Below, piece after piece: positions 15,420 through 22,648 of a DNA stretch of 27,426 nucleotides. The notes beneath the pieces were generated by a model. The model was given only the letters and a program-made list of their open reading frames with translations, was not told where the DNA came from and ran no database searches. Each line of letters starts with the position of its first letter. The stretch's first letter is position 1. Source of the stretch: Pseudomonadota bacterium (GTDB lineage Bacteria > Pseudomonadota > Alphaproteobacteria > Rhizobiales > Beijerinckiaceae); NCBI GenBank assembly GCA_023423995.1, contig JAFAEL010000088.1, forward strand, positions 1-27,426, given 5' to 3'. A program made the translations under genes and the position numbers.

Positions 15420-16154
15420 CTAGATAATCGTCGGCCTCCCCCCCGGCTCCTCTCGCTCGAGCATCCGTCTGCGGTACTCGCGCGGCAATTCGCGGACTAA
15501 CCTGTCCAAGTCCGCATCGGAGCGCCCAAGGTAGTGAATCACGGCCAGCGCCGCACGTGCCGAGTTTATGACGTCCCGGGATTGAGATCGGGTTACGGCA
15601 TGTGGGGTCGAGATTATGGCGCCGGTCGCGTCAAGATCTACATAGATAGACTTGACACGCAATTGTTCCTGCTCGTCGGCATGAACTTGCGCGACATGGC
15701 GCTTCTGCTCGGTGTCAAATTCCAGGGATTTCGATATTGCCCCAGCAACCCTATCAGGTCGACCGGAGCAAAATTCAAATACGAGATAATCGTATAGGGG
15801 CGCTTTTATATCAGGGACTCGGTCCTTCCCTATCATCGTCCTAATATAATAAACGACAGATATCTGTCCAAGGAGAAACCAGAACGCGAGATTGACCTTT
15901 ATCTTATGATCATGTTGAAAGCGCTGCCGGTATGTCTTTTCAGGCAGCCATTCACGACAGAACGTAAGTAGGTATTTCGAGCTTTCTTCGCGAGCAGTAG
16001 CCGCGATGTGCGCTGCTGTTGCGAACCGTCGCCGCCGGTAGAGAGTACAGGCGTCTCCTATGAGGCCCTCGATATTCCGCCGCAATGCACACAGCGTCTT
16101 AGAGAGGTCGGGATCCCCGTTCGTCACGCCAGGCCGTTGATCTGGTTCTAGCAC
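15420..16154 (-). CDS. AbiV-like abortive-infection protein
   Basis: This encodes 244 residues from GTG 16154. The N-terminal domain, from about residue 22, reads LRRNIEGLIGDACTLYRRRR, then FATAAHIAATAREESSKYLL (E56-E57, K60) and, after a gap, HDHKIKVN (81-88). This pattern of a helical pair with EE-x2-K and a following H-x-HK segment is typical of AbiV-family abortive-infection proteins. In lactococci, AbiV stops late phage translation when triggered by a phage protein. The C-terminal half (DTEQKRHVAQVHADEQEQLR) is less distinctive. The DNA at 15780-15960 is visibly AT-richer than its neighbours, a sign of separate acquisition. The assignment is by motif resemblance; a general HEPN-type helical protein is the alternative. 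Confidence 0.65.
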   Translation of the reverse strand: MLEPDQRPGVTNGDPDLSKTLCALRRNIEGLIGDACTLYRRRRFATAAHIAATAREESSKYLLTFCREWLPEKTYRQRFQHDHKIKVNLAFWFLLGQISVVYYIRTMIGKDRVPDIKAPLYDYLVFEFCSGRPDRVAGAISKSLEFDTEQKRHVAQVHADEQEQLRVKSIYVDLDATGAIISTPHAVTRSQSRDVINSARAALAVIHYLGRSDADLDRLVRELPREYRRRMLEREEPGGRPTII

Positions 16155-16216
16155 GATTGGCGCACGAGCTCGGAATGGTTCTGTCCCACGATCCTGCCCC
16201 GGAACGAGCGAGGGCG

Positions 16217-16723
16217 CTAGGCAGGGTCATTGGGAAGGTGCCAGCCCGCCAGGGAGGGAGGGAGAACCCAGCCGCTCGAAGGCGCCTTGCCGGCGGCACT
16301 TGCCCCGATCCTGAAATCCACGGCTATGTCGAGATCCGACAGTGAGGCGAAGACGCGCTTCGGGTTGCCTGCAGTGTAGTTCGCGCTCGGCTTGACATAC
16401 CTGAATCCGAGATCTTTGTGCATGTCCCCAACAAGTTCAACCAGCCATTGGAGGCCTTCGTTCGAGAACCCTTCAGCCACGCAGGCCGCGTGAAGCTGTC
16501 GAAGATCGTGACCAAACGGCCTTTTAGCGAGATCATCTTCGCTGAAGCCAGCATCGGCCAGAACTGCCTTGGCATAAAGCTCCACCGCGAAGCCGACCAG
16601 CATGTGAACCGACAGCACAAATGGTATGTCGTTCCTGAGCTCTGACCGCTGCGGGTTCGACATGATGAGAAAGGCGCTTTGCCCATAACCCTTCGCGGTG
16701 CTGTACGGCTCGAAGGGGTTCAT
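16217..16723 (-). CDS. HEPN-like helical protein, cargo gene
   Basis: This encodes 168 residues. The stretch VHMLVGFAVELYAKAVLADAG (39-59) followed by KRPFGHDLRQLHAAC (67-81) resembles the helix pair and GHDL turn of HEPN-type or related helical nuclease and nucleotide-binding proteins, often part of defence or toxin modules. The R-x4-6-H catalytic motif of RNase HEPN proteins is not seen, so it may be inactive, an antitoxin-like partner or a different fold. The C-terminal end is Ser/Pro-rich. It is 62 bases upstream of the AbiV-like gene on the same strand and may share its transcript. Confidence 0.55.
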   Translation of the reverse strand: MNPFEPYSTAKGYGQSAFLIMSNPQRSELRNDIPFVLSVHMLVGFAVELYAKAVLADAGFSEDDLAKRPFGHDLRQLHAACVAEGFSNEGLQWLVELVGDMHKDLGFRYVKPSANYTAGNPKRVFASLSDLDIAVDFRIGASAAGKAPSSGWVLPPSLAGWHLPNDPA

Positions 16724-16742
16724 GCTGGCTGGGATCCGGCGC

Positions 16743-16964
16743 CTAAGCGGACGGGAGCCTCTTCAACCAGGGTCCTTCCCTTCGCACATGAGCGGCTTCG
16801 GCGGGGTCCAGCCTCGCGACGAGCTCGATGACGGCCTCCGCCTGCTCGGCCCGCATCGCGTCTCTGGCAGTCGCTTCGCAGTCAGCCTGGACATAGAACA
16901 GAGCCACAGACGCGAGCCCGCCTTCTGCTTTCCGCGGCGACACTTTGAAGAGCCAAATCTCCAT
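16743..16964 (-). CDS. Small hypothetical cargo protein
   Basis: From ATG 16964 the product is 73 residues (MEIWLFKVSPRKAEGGLASV, then a helix-rich end DAMRAEQAEAVIELVARLDP). A GTG at 16994 would add ten residues; neither start has a clear ribosome-binding site. No function is recognised. It lies 19 bases upstream of the HEPN-like gene on the same strand, so the leftward cargo genes probably form one transcript. Confidence 0.5.
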   Translation of the reverse strand: MEIWLFKVSPRKAEGGLASVALFYVQADCEATARDAMRAEQAEAVIELVARLDPAEAAHVRREGPWLKRLPSA

Positions 16965-17085
16965 CCGGGGATCATGCCATCGTACAAAGCTCACGGGAAG
17001 TCACTTGGAGGACGTCTGCAGAGGATCCGAGATCGCAGACGCGCTTAACCCCCGCCAACTTGCCGGGTATGGGGCTTGCGGGCGC

Positions 17086-17292
17086 CTACTCAGTGTTCTC
17101 AGAGGCTGTCCGGAGTCCGAGGTCCAGCAGCATCCGCACCGCAGCTGGCCGCGTCGGCGGCTCATTCAGCGATTCGCGCCAGGCGTCGAGCTTCGCGAGC
17201 TGCTCGGGCTGAAGGCGGACCTGAATGGGCGTGCCCTTCCCCGTCGGTGGAGGGCCGCGCCGTTTCCGTGGTTGCACAGTTTCTTGCGCCAT
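17086..17292 (-). CDS. Ribbon-helix-helix DNA-binding protein
   Basis: This encodes 68 residues. A basic N-terminal arm (RKRRGPPPTGKG) precedes TPIQVRLQPEQLAKLDAWRE, a typical strand plus first helix of the ribbon-helix-helix fold. The second helix is RPAAVRMLLDLGLR. Such proteins dimerise and insert their strands in the major groove, acting as repressors, antitoxins or plasmid/phage copy-control factors. It is divergent from the Tat-signal gene at 17381, with 88 bases between them, a natural place for an operator. It is the only clear candidate for a repressor of the element, as no CI-like protein is seen. Confidence 0.75.
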   Translation of the reverse strand: MAQETVQPRKRRGPPPTGKGTPIQVRLQPEQLAKLDAWRESLNEPPTRPAAVRMLLDLGLRTASENTE

Positions 17293-17380
17293 GGCAGAAA
17301 CCGTGATACCAAAGAAACGAGCCGAGCGGAAGCGCCAACTCCCGGCCCGGCTCTAACCACCACGTCACCGGAGATGACGA

Positions 17381-17776
17381 ATGGCTACCCACGCCAATAG
17401 CACAAATGCGCCCGAATCTCGTCGCGGCTTCCTCCGCGGTCTCGTCTCGCTCCCGCTCATCGGCGGGGGCCTCACAATCGTCGGCAACCCTACAGCGGCT
17501 GCTGTGCCGGTCACTGAGAAGCTCCTGCGCGAGTACAACACTTGGCTGAGCCTTGAGCAGCGCCGGCTCATGCAGGAGATGTATGGGCCCGGCGTCGACT
17601 TCTACGACGTGAACAATGCCGCGTGGTTTTTCCATAACGGCCGACGGTTCGCAGAGAGCGATTCCGCGAACATCCCCGAGAGTGCGCCTCCGTCGACACG
17701 AGCCGCTGCAGTGCTCGCGATGGCGGGGGTTGATCTCTCTCACGGTCGCCGCTGGGCTGAACGTCAGAGACGGTGA
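17381..17776 (+). CDS. Tat-exported small hypothetical protein
   Basis: This encodes 131 residues. SRRGFLRGL (residues 13-21) is a canonical twin-arginine motif, followed by a hydrophobic stretch (VSLPLIGGGLTIVG) and a likely cleavage after TAAA near residue 41. The mature part is about 90 residues with a helical beginning (TEKLLREYNTWLSLEQRRLM). No enzyme motif or cofactor site is evident, although the Tat route normally carries folded proteins. An ATG at 17374 is in another frame. A perfect 7-bp hairpin follows the stop. Its function is unknown; a role in superinfection at the cell envelope is possible. Confidence 0.7.
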   Translation: MATHANSTNAPESRRGFLRGLVSLPLIGGGLTIVGNPTAAAVPVTEKLLREYNTWLSLEQRRLMQEMYGPGVDFYDVNNAAWFFHNGRRFAESDSANIPESAPPSTRAAAVLAMAGVDLSHGRRWAERQRR

Positions 17777-17781
17777 TGAGA

Positions 17782-17802
17782 CCCGGCCCTGCTTCGGCCG
17801 GG
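17782..17802 (+). terminator. Intrinsic-type hairpin after the Tat gene
   Basis: The perfect stem cccggcc / ggccggg encloses a seven-base loop and starts five bases after the stop at 17776. T-containing sequence (ccattccattt) follows. It separates this gene from the early operon. Confidence 0.65.
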
Positions 17803-17832
17803 CCATTCCATTTCACATCCCACAACCCTTAA

Positions 17833-17879
17833 TTCCGGCGATTTGACAGAAAGCCTATCTTTCCGTTACATCGCCGGAA
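17833..17879 (+). promoter_or_regulatory. Candidate promoter of the early operon between two arms of a perfect inverted repeat
   Basis: A ten-base repeat, ttccggcgat (17833-17842), returns inverted as atcgccggaa (17870-17879). Directly after the left arm is TTGACA (17843-17848), a perfect -35 box. After a 17-base spacer comes TTACAT (17866-17871), a plausible -10 box overlapping the right arm. Transcription would begin near 17878, shortly before ATG 17894. The layout suggests a regulator bound across the promoter as operator arms. The ribbon-helix-helix protein is one candidate; the match is inferred. Confidence 0.5.
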
Positions 17880-17893
17880 ACGAGGGATCGGCG

Positions 17894-18640
17894 ATGCGGC
17901 TTCCGAAGGTTCTCGACGAGTTGGCCAGCTTCGGCACTCACGAGCGCTCGACATGGGAGATGATCGCCCGCCGGCTTAGGGACGGCGGGGACCTCCCCCG
18001 AACGAAGCGCGGTCACGGCGCCGGCCATGTGACCGCCAGCGACTTGGCCACGCTCGTCATCGCGGGGATGGGAGCGTCCTCCGCGGTTGAGGCATCGGCC
18101 GTGGTAAAGCGACTGCGAGCCTTGAGCGCCAACCCTTGCAAGATCGACGTGAGGCGCTACGCGCCCGCGCTGTTGGACCTGCCTCAGCCGATAAAGGTCC
18201 CGGCCTCTATGCGGCCCGTTGAAGCCGTGGTGCGCCAGCGAACCTTCGGACAGGCAATGGACGCCCTGATGGCCAACGGACCGATGATCCACAAGGCGCT
18301 CACTGCTTACGCGGAGACGAAATCGCGGCTGGTCGACACGGATCAGCAACGCGACGCAGTCCGCAAGCATATCTTCGAAGTAGCTTTGACGATCAACGGC
18401 CCGAAGCCGAGCGCTTCTCTTTGGTTTCAGGAGCGCCACGTCCTATCCGGGCCTGAGGCAGACAACCATTATCCCTTCGACCGAACCGAATACACGCTCT
18501 ATCACGGGATGTGGGGCTTTTCCGCTTTGCCAGACCGCTTGGACGAGGAGCACCTCGGCTGGACCAGTCAGACCGTCCTCGACGCAAGGGCGATCTTCAG
18601 GCTCGCCGCGCTGGTGCAGAACGACGAGGCTACGGCGTGA
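17894..18640 (+). CDS. Early-operon hypothetical protein
   Basis: From ATG 17894 (gaggga about eight bases upstream) the product is 248 residues. The start (MRLPKVLDELASFGTHERST, then WEMIARRLRDGG) and the basic stretch LPRTKRGHGAGHVTASDLAT suggest a DNA-binding, winged or helix-turn-helix-like N-terminal domain. The rest has mixed helices and strands (FGQAMDALMANGPMIHKALT, HIFEVALTING). I do not recognise the family. Phage satellites often carry a replication-initiation or regulatory gene in this position before xis and int; that role is possible but unproven. A TTG at 17843 upstream falls on the -35 box and is not the start. It overlaps the next gene by GTGA. Confidence 0.65.
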   Translation: MRLPKVLDELASFGTHERSTWEMIARRLRDGGDLPRTKRGHGAGHVTASDLATLVIAGMGASSAVEASAVVKRLRALSANPCKIDVRRYAPALLDLPQPIKVPASMRPVEAVVRQRTFGQAMDALMANGPMIHKALTAYAETKSRLVDTDQQRDAVRKHIFEVALTINGPKPSASLWFQERHVLSGPEADNHYPFDRTEYTLYHGMWGFSALPDRLDEEHLGWTSQTVLDARAIFRLAALVQNDEATA

Positions 18641-18846
18641 CCGCACCGGCCATCCTCGTCGATAAGGTCTACGTCGGCAGCGAGATGATCGCGAAGCGTC
18701 TCGGCTGCTCGAAGGAGACCGTGCAGCGGCTCCACAAAGCGAAGCAGCTCCGGTGCTGGAAACTGTCCGACGCCCCGAACTCTCCGCTCCGCTGCCGGCG
18801 AAGCGAGATCGATCGCTTCATCAACCAGCGGGAGGCGCAGGGCTGA
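18637..18846 (+). CDS. HTH excisionase / AlpA-like protein
   Basis: This encodes 69 residues. A helix-turn-helix in the MerR/AlpA style is visible at about residues 15-37 (SEMIAKRLGCSKETVQRLHK), followed by the wing and final helix (RCRRSEIDRFINQ). Proteins of this size and position next to an integrase act as excisionases or as AlpA-type activators that drive excision of satellites. GTG 18637 overlaps the upstream TGA as GTGA and is favoured over earlier in-frame starts, which lie inside the upstream gene. It forms an operon with the neighbouring genes and the integrase. Confidence 0.72.
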   Translation: MTAPAILVDKVYVGSEMIAKRLGCSKETVQRLHKAKQLRCWKLSDAPNSPLRCRRSEIDRFINQREAQG

Positions 18847-18848
18847 TC

Positions 18849-19103
18849 ATGGCTCGGCCGGTCGCGTATCCCCCAGGAGCCTGGCCGCTGGAAATGCGCG
18901 CCGAGACTGCGGCCGCGTACTGCGATGAGCCGAGCGTCGAGGCCTTCAAGGCCAAGGTCGAGCGCCGAATCTACTCGCCCCCTGTCCAGGCGAAAGGCTG
19001 CCTGCCCAAGTGGCACCGGCTCCGGCTCGATCAGGACATCGCCCGCCGCCACGGCATCCAGTTCTCGGCACCGATCGCCGAGGATGTGGTGGATCTGATC
19101 TGA
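18849..19103 (+). CDS. Small hypothetical protein upstream of integrase
   Basis: This encodes 84 residues starting MARPVAYPPGAWPLEMRAET. The helical stretch AETAAAYCDEPSVEAFKAKV suggests a small DNA-binding or regulatory domain; AAAYCDEPSVEAF is reminiscent of an AlpA/MerR-type HTH in degenerate form. ATG 18849 is two bases past the upstream stop, and its own stop overlaps the integrase ATG. It is probably translated as a set with the excisionase-like protein and integrase. Function is not known. Confidence 0.65.
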   Translation: MARPVAYPPGAWPLEMRAETAAAYCDEPSVEAFKAKVERRIYSPPVQAKGCLPKWHRLRLDQDIARRHGIQFSAPIAEDVVDLI

Positions 19104-20308
19104 TGCCGCGTCGGAAGCCGCATGGCTGGCCCAAGCTAATGGTCGAGCGGCGGCTCCGGAGCGGTCAGACCGGATACTATTGGGTGCCGCCGACTTGGGC
19201 AGTGAAAGCGGGCTGTCCGAAGGGCGAGGCCCTCGGATCAGATTACGGCGAAGCGAAGCGCCGCTGTGATGAGCTCCTGAACCCGCTTTATGACGCTTGG
19301 AGGACCCGAGGCGAGCTGCCCGCGCCGGGCGACCGGCCAGCGCTCGGCACCTTCGACTGGATGGCGGCGCTCTACAAAACCTCCCCGAAATACACGGAGA
19401 AGCCAGCTAAGACCCGGAAGAGCTACGACGCCGCGTTGAAGCTCGTCTCAGAGCACAAGCTCAAGGACGGCCGCAACTTCGGGGCACTCTCCCTGAAGAG
19501 CATCACGTCGGGCGCGGCAGATCGGATCTATGCCAAGCTGAAGCTTCGGGCGGACGGGACCGAGCGGGTTCGAACAGCGATCCTAGCCATGGCGGTATGT
19601 AAGCGGGCATGGAACGTCGCTCGCCGCGACAAACCTGAGCACGTGCCCCTTGAGAACCCATTCGCCAAGATGGACCTCGAGTACACGGCCAAGCCGACGC
19701 GACCAGTCTCCTACCCCGAGCTGATGAAGTTCGTCACCGCGGCCGATGCGGCCGGCGAGACCTCAATCGGCACGGCGGCGATGGTCGCCTATTTCTGGCT
19801 CCAGCGGCAAGAGGACATCCTCAAGCGCCTGAGCTGGACCCACTACCGGCCCGCAGACGCACCCAACAAGGTCCGGATCTTCCATCACAAGACGGGCGTG
19901 CTCTACGACCTGCCCCTCTTCGACGAGGATGGCACGGCGCTCTGGCCGGAGATCACGGCGCGGCTCGACAGTGCGACAAGGCACGGGACCTTGATCGTCA
20001 CGCGGGACCAGCCAGACCGGCGACGCAAGGTGCATCTACCTTGGCGCGAGGACTACTTCCGGCACCGGGTCGCCGACATCCGGAAGGCGGCAGGCATCCC
20101 GGAGGAAGCCAAGTTCATGGGTCTGCGGCACGGCGGCAACGTCGAGGGCGCCGACGCCGACCTCACCGACGCTCAGCTCCGCGCGCTGAGCGGTCACAAG
20201 ACCACGGCCGCGCTGATCAGGTACGCGCAAGCGTCTGAGAAGCAGCGAACCGAGGGAGCGCGGAAGCGACTGGCCGCGAGAACGAAGAAGGGGGATTTGT
20301 CGAAATGA
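19103..20308 (+). CDS. int: Tyrosine recombinase (element integrase)
   Basis: From ATG 19103 the product is 401 residues, a usual length for tRNA-targeting phage and satellite integrases. It inserts and excises the element at the 46-bp core in tRNA-Lys. Catalytic residues visible are R235 (WLQRQEDILKRL), K263 (FHHKTGVL), R342 (GLRHGG), H365 (LSGHKT) and Y374 (IRYAQ). The first His of the usual H-x-x-R box is replaced by Met339 (FMGLRH), as in some family members. The N-terminal 70 residues likely bind arm sites, and residues about 85-180 are a core-binding domain. The stop at 20306-20308 lies inside one of the arm-type sites, 56 bases from the attachment core. Confidence 0.93.
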   Translation: MPRRKPHGWPKLMVERRLRSGQTGYYWVPPTWAVKAGCPKGEALGSDYGEAKRRCDELLNPLYDAWRTRGELPAPGDRPALGTFDWMAALYKTSPKYTEKPAKTRKSYDAALKLVSEHKLKDGRNFGALSLKSITSGAADRIYAKLKLRADGTERVRTAILAMAVCKRAWNVARRDKPEHVPLENPFAKMDLEYTAKPTRPVSYPELMKFVTAADAAGETSIGTAAMVAYFWLQRQEDILKRLSWTHYRPADAPNKVRIFHHKTGVLYDLPLFDEDGTALWPEITARLDSATRHGTLIVTRDQPDRRRKVHLPWREDYFRHRVADIRKAAGIPEEAKFMGLRHGGNVEGADADLTDAQLRALSGHKTTAALIRYAQASEKQRTEGARKRLAARTKKGDLSK

Positions 20309-20334
20309 GCCGCTGATGCCGTGTCGAAACGGCA
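20298..20334. promoter_or_regulatory. Right pair of putative integrase arm-type sites
   Basis: The copies tgtcgaaatgagc (20298-20310) and tgtcgaaacggca (20322-20334) match the left-end sites. The first matches the 13-base consensus TGTCGAAAYGRGC fully and the second 11 of 13. They are 24 bases apart and overlap the end of int. Arm-site function is inferred from the repetition at both ends. Confidence 0.6.
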
Positions 20335-20335
20335 T
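20316..20335. terminator. Hairpin whose loop is an arm site
   Basis: The stem atgccg / cggcat (20316-20321, 20330-20335) encloses exactly tgtcgaaa as loop. It follows int by eight bases and also lies just past the 3' end of the tRNA on the other strand. It could be a weak terminator for either gene; no strong T-run is present. Confidence 0.4.
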
Positions 20336-20364
20336 TCTGATCAGCGTCTAAGTCGTTGGAAAGA

Positions 20365-20441
<77 letters not shown>

Positions 20442-20854
20442 GACCACTCGTTCGGCCGTGGCCTCCCGAGGAGGCGCCGAATTAGCAAACCCGATCCGGG
20501 ATGTCCACCCGCTTCGAAACGATTCCGGGTGTTTTCGCACCGCGCTCCCGGGGGAGCTCTCCCAACTGGCCACCGGCTGGTCGACCGAATCGGATGCGAG
20601 CCCATCTCGCGGCAGGCAGCGACGCGCGGAACGAAAATCACACGAACTATCTAGACCTTAGGTCTACACCTTCCGGCGATAAAGTGTCGTCACAAGTACT
20701 TAATTTCGCCAAGGCAGTACATCAAGGGAACACTGCAATCAAGCGGCAAATTTCTTACAGTAAATCTCCGCAATGACACATTCTGGCCGCAATTGGGCGA
20801 CCAAAGGCTCTCGTCGCGCCGATCCTGCGACGATCCCCAGCTTAGGATGGTTTA
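20442..20854. other. Intergenic region between tRNA-Lys and the beta-helix/RTX gene
   Basis: No gene is seen in these 413 bases. Upstream of the tRNA on its own strand must lie its promoter, but I cannot pick clear boxes. The right part is markedly AT-richer (20640-20790), as expected for a promoter of the plus-strand gene. It has a perfect palindrome-like repeat tagacc-tta-ggtcta at 20652-20666, a possible operator. Confidence 0.5.
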
Positions 20855-22525
20855 ATGCCAGAGACGCAATCTGGACTTACTTACACGACCTCGCCGATCA
20901 CCACGACGAGCAACGGTCAAGTCATTGAAAACCTAGAGATCTGGGTCGCAAATGGCGACGCGATCACCGTCAACCACGATAACGTTACAATCCGAAACGT
21001 CATTATCCACAACGCAACCGGCAACGGGATTGCCGCCGAGGGCGTAAGCAATCTCACCGTCTCGGACAGCCTGATCGTCAACTCGGCCCAGCCCACCGGA
21101 AACGGCGGTGGCGACCCGGTAAATGGAGCGCCGGGCATCTTCGCCGTTGAGGTGAACGGCCTCAAGGTCGACCACGTGACCTTCCAGGGCAGCGAAGTCG
21201 GAATCTACGCCGGCCAGTCGCCGGGCACTCAGCTGTCCTACATCGAAGGCTACAACATGCAGGGCCCGTTCCCTGCAGGGCAGCTCGTCCAGTTTGTCGG
21301 CTCGCCGAACAGCACGCTGACCCACTTCTACAACTACAACGACCCGAACAATTCGCATCCGGAGGACAACATCTCCGTGATCGACAGCCCGAACACCGTG
21401 ATCTCGCATGGCGTGATCGACGGCAACAACGCCGTCAGCGGCGTCGGGGTGATGTTCGAGGGCAACTCGGAGGGCAGCCGGGCCGAGTACATCGACGCGA
21501 TCCACATGATGAACGGAGCGTTCAGCTCCTACTCGAACAACGTCTCGTTCGATCATGTCCGATCCTTCGACAACATCGCCGAGGATCAGGGACGCGGGGA
21601 CAGCATGTCGAACGCCCTCATCTTCGCCTCGGCGGGCGACGGCGTCCATTTCACAAACGCGACCTATACGAACCCGGGCAACCCGAACAACATCGCTTGG
21701 GACGAGGGCAGCGACACGATCCAGGTGCGGGAAGATTCGGGCGCAACGCCGGTCGATCGCATACAGAACGTGTTCGACTGGACGAAGAGCGGGGATGCCT
21801 CGGCCGTCATGGTTTCGACCCGGAGCGGCGAGGTGACGAGCCCTGTCCCGGGTAGCCCGGAGCCCGATCACCCGACGGTGCCCTCAGAGCCGCCGGGCTC
21901 CGAACTCCCGAGCGATCCGGCGGAGCCTTCCCTGCCCGAGACCCCGGCCGTTCCGGGGGAGCCGCCGGCATCCGAGCTCCCGACGGATCCGGCCGAGCCT
22001 CCGACGTCGGAGATACCCGCTGAGCCGTCCGAACCGGAGACGCCGGATGATCCCTCGGCCCCGGCCGAGCCGGAGCTCCCGGACACGGGCGCCAGCGGTC
22101 CGAATATCACCGGCAACTGGCGTTCGAACACGCTGACCGGAACTTCGGCGAGCGAGAAGATCTACGGGCTTGGCGGCAACGACAAGCTGTTCGGCCTCGA
22201 AGGCGACGACATCATCAAGGGCGGCAGCGGCCGCGACACAATCGATGGTGGCGCCGGCACCGACTACCTGTGGGGCGGCAAGGGATCCGACACCTTCGTC
22301 TTCAAGGCCGGGAACGGCATGGACTACGTGCAGGACTTCCAGGCCCGTGGCTGGAGCCAGGACTATATCCAGATCGAAAAGAGCATGTTCGCCGATTTCG
22401 ACACGCTCATGCAGAACGCTCGGAGCGTGGATGGCGATGTCTGGATCGACAGCGGCTCCGATCACCTGGTGCTGAATGACGTGAAGTTGTCGCACCTCAG
22501 CGATCACGACTTCCTGTTCGTCTGA
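20855..22525 (+). CDS. Secreted beta-helix protein with Pro-rich linker and RTX-type calcium-binding end
   Basis: This encodes 556 residues. Residues about 1-320 look like a right-handed parallel beta-helix (repeated short Asn/Val/Ile-rich turns: VNHDNVTIRNVIIHNATGNG, VSNLTVSDSLIVN, FSSYSNNVSFDHVRSFDN). Residues about 331-410 are a Pro/Glu/Ser-rich linker of near-repeats (SEPPGSELPSDPAEPSLP, GEPPASELPTDPAEPPTS). From about 428 come haemolysin-type repeats (LGGNDKLFGLEGDDIIKGG, GGAGTDYLWGGKGSDTFVF) and a C-terminal signal-like end. There is no N-terminal signal, so type I secretion is expected. The helix may bind or cleave polysaccharide; no catalytic residues can be named. ATG 20855 has agga eight bases upstream. 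No type I transporter genes are in view. Confidence 0.85.
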   Translation: MPETQSGLTYTTSPITTTSNGQVIENLEIWVANGDAITVNHDNVTIRNVIIHNATGNGIAAEGVSNLTVSDSLIVNSAQPTGNGGGDPVNGAPGIFAVEVNGLKVDHVTFQGSEVGIYAGQSPGTQLSYIEGYNMQGPFPAGQLVQFVGSPNSTLTHFYNYNDPNNSHPEDNISVIDSPNTVISHGVIDGNNAVSGVGVMFEGNSEGSRAEYIDAIHMMNGAFSSYSNNVSFDHVRSFDNIAEDQGRGDSMSNALIFASAGDGVHFTNATYTNPGNPNNIAWDEGSDTIQVREDSGATPVDRIQNVFDWTKSGDASAVMVSTRSGEVTSPVPGSPEPDHPTVPSEPPGSELPSDPAEPSLPETPAVPGEPPASELPTDPAEPPTSEIPAEPSEPETPDDPSAPAEPELPDTGASGPNITGNWRSNTLTGTSASEKIYGLGGNDKLFGLEGDDIIKGGSGRDTIDGGAGTDYLWGGKGSDTFVFKAGNGMDYVQDFQARGWSQDYIQIEKSMFADFDTLMQNARSVDGDVWIDSGSDHLVLNDVKLSHLSDHDFLFV

Positions 22526-22580
22526 CAGCGTTGGCGCACCGTGGCGGCCTGCTCTCGTAGCTGGCCGCCACCCCGAAAAA

Positions 22581-22607
22581 CCGCGGGCGGACGGAGTCCG
22601 TCCGCGG
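22581..22607. terminator. Bidirectional terminator between convergent genes
   Basis: The stem ccgcgggcggac (22581-22592) pairs with gtccgtccgcgg (22596-22607) with one mismatch and a gga loop. The A-run before it and the T-rich tail after it (ctatttt) let it serve both the beta-helix gene and leuA, which converge here. Confidence 0.8.
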
Positions 22608-22648
22608 CTCCTATTTTGTGGGTTGCTGGGCCACCCGTATCGTCCGCC

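Noticed and set aside
20671..20680. Third copy of ttccggcgat (also inverted at 10545-10554) as another operator
   Set aside because: One lies outside the element and the other inside the connector gene. Single 10-mers of this composition recur by chance in GC-rich DNA, and neither is paired as at 17833-17879.
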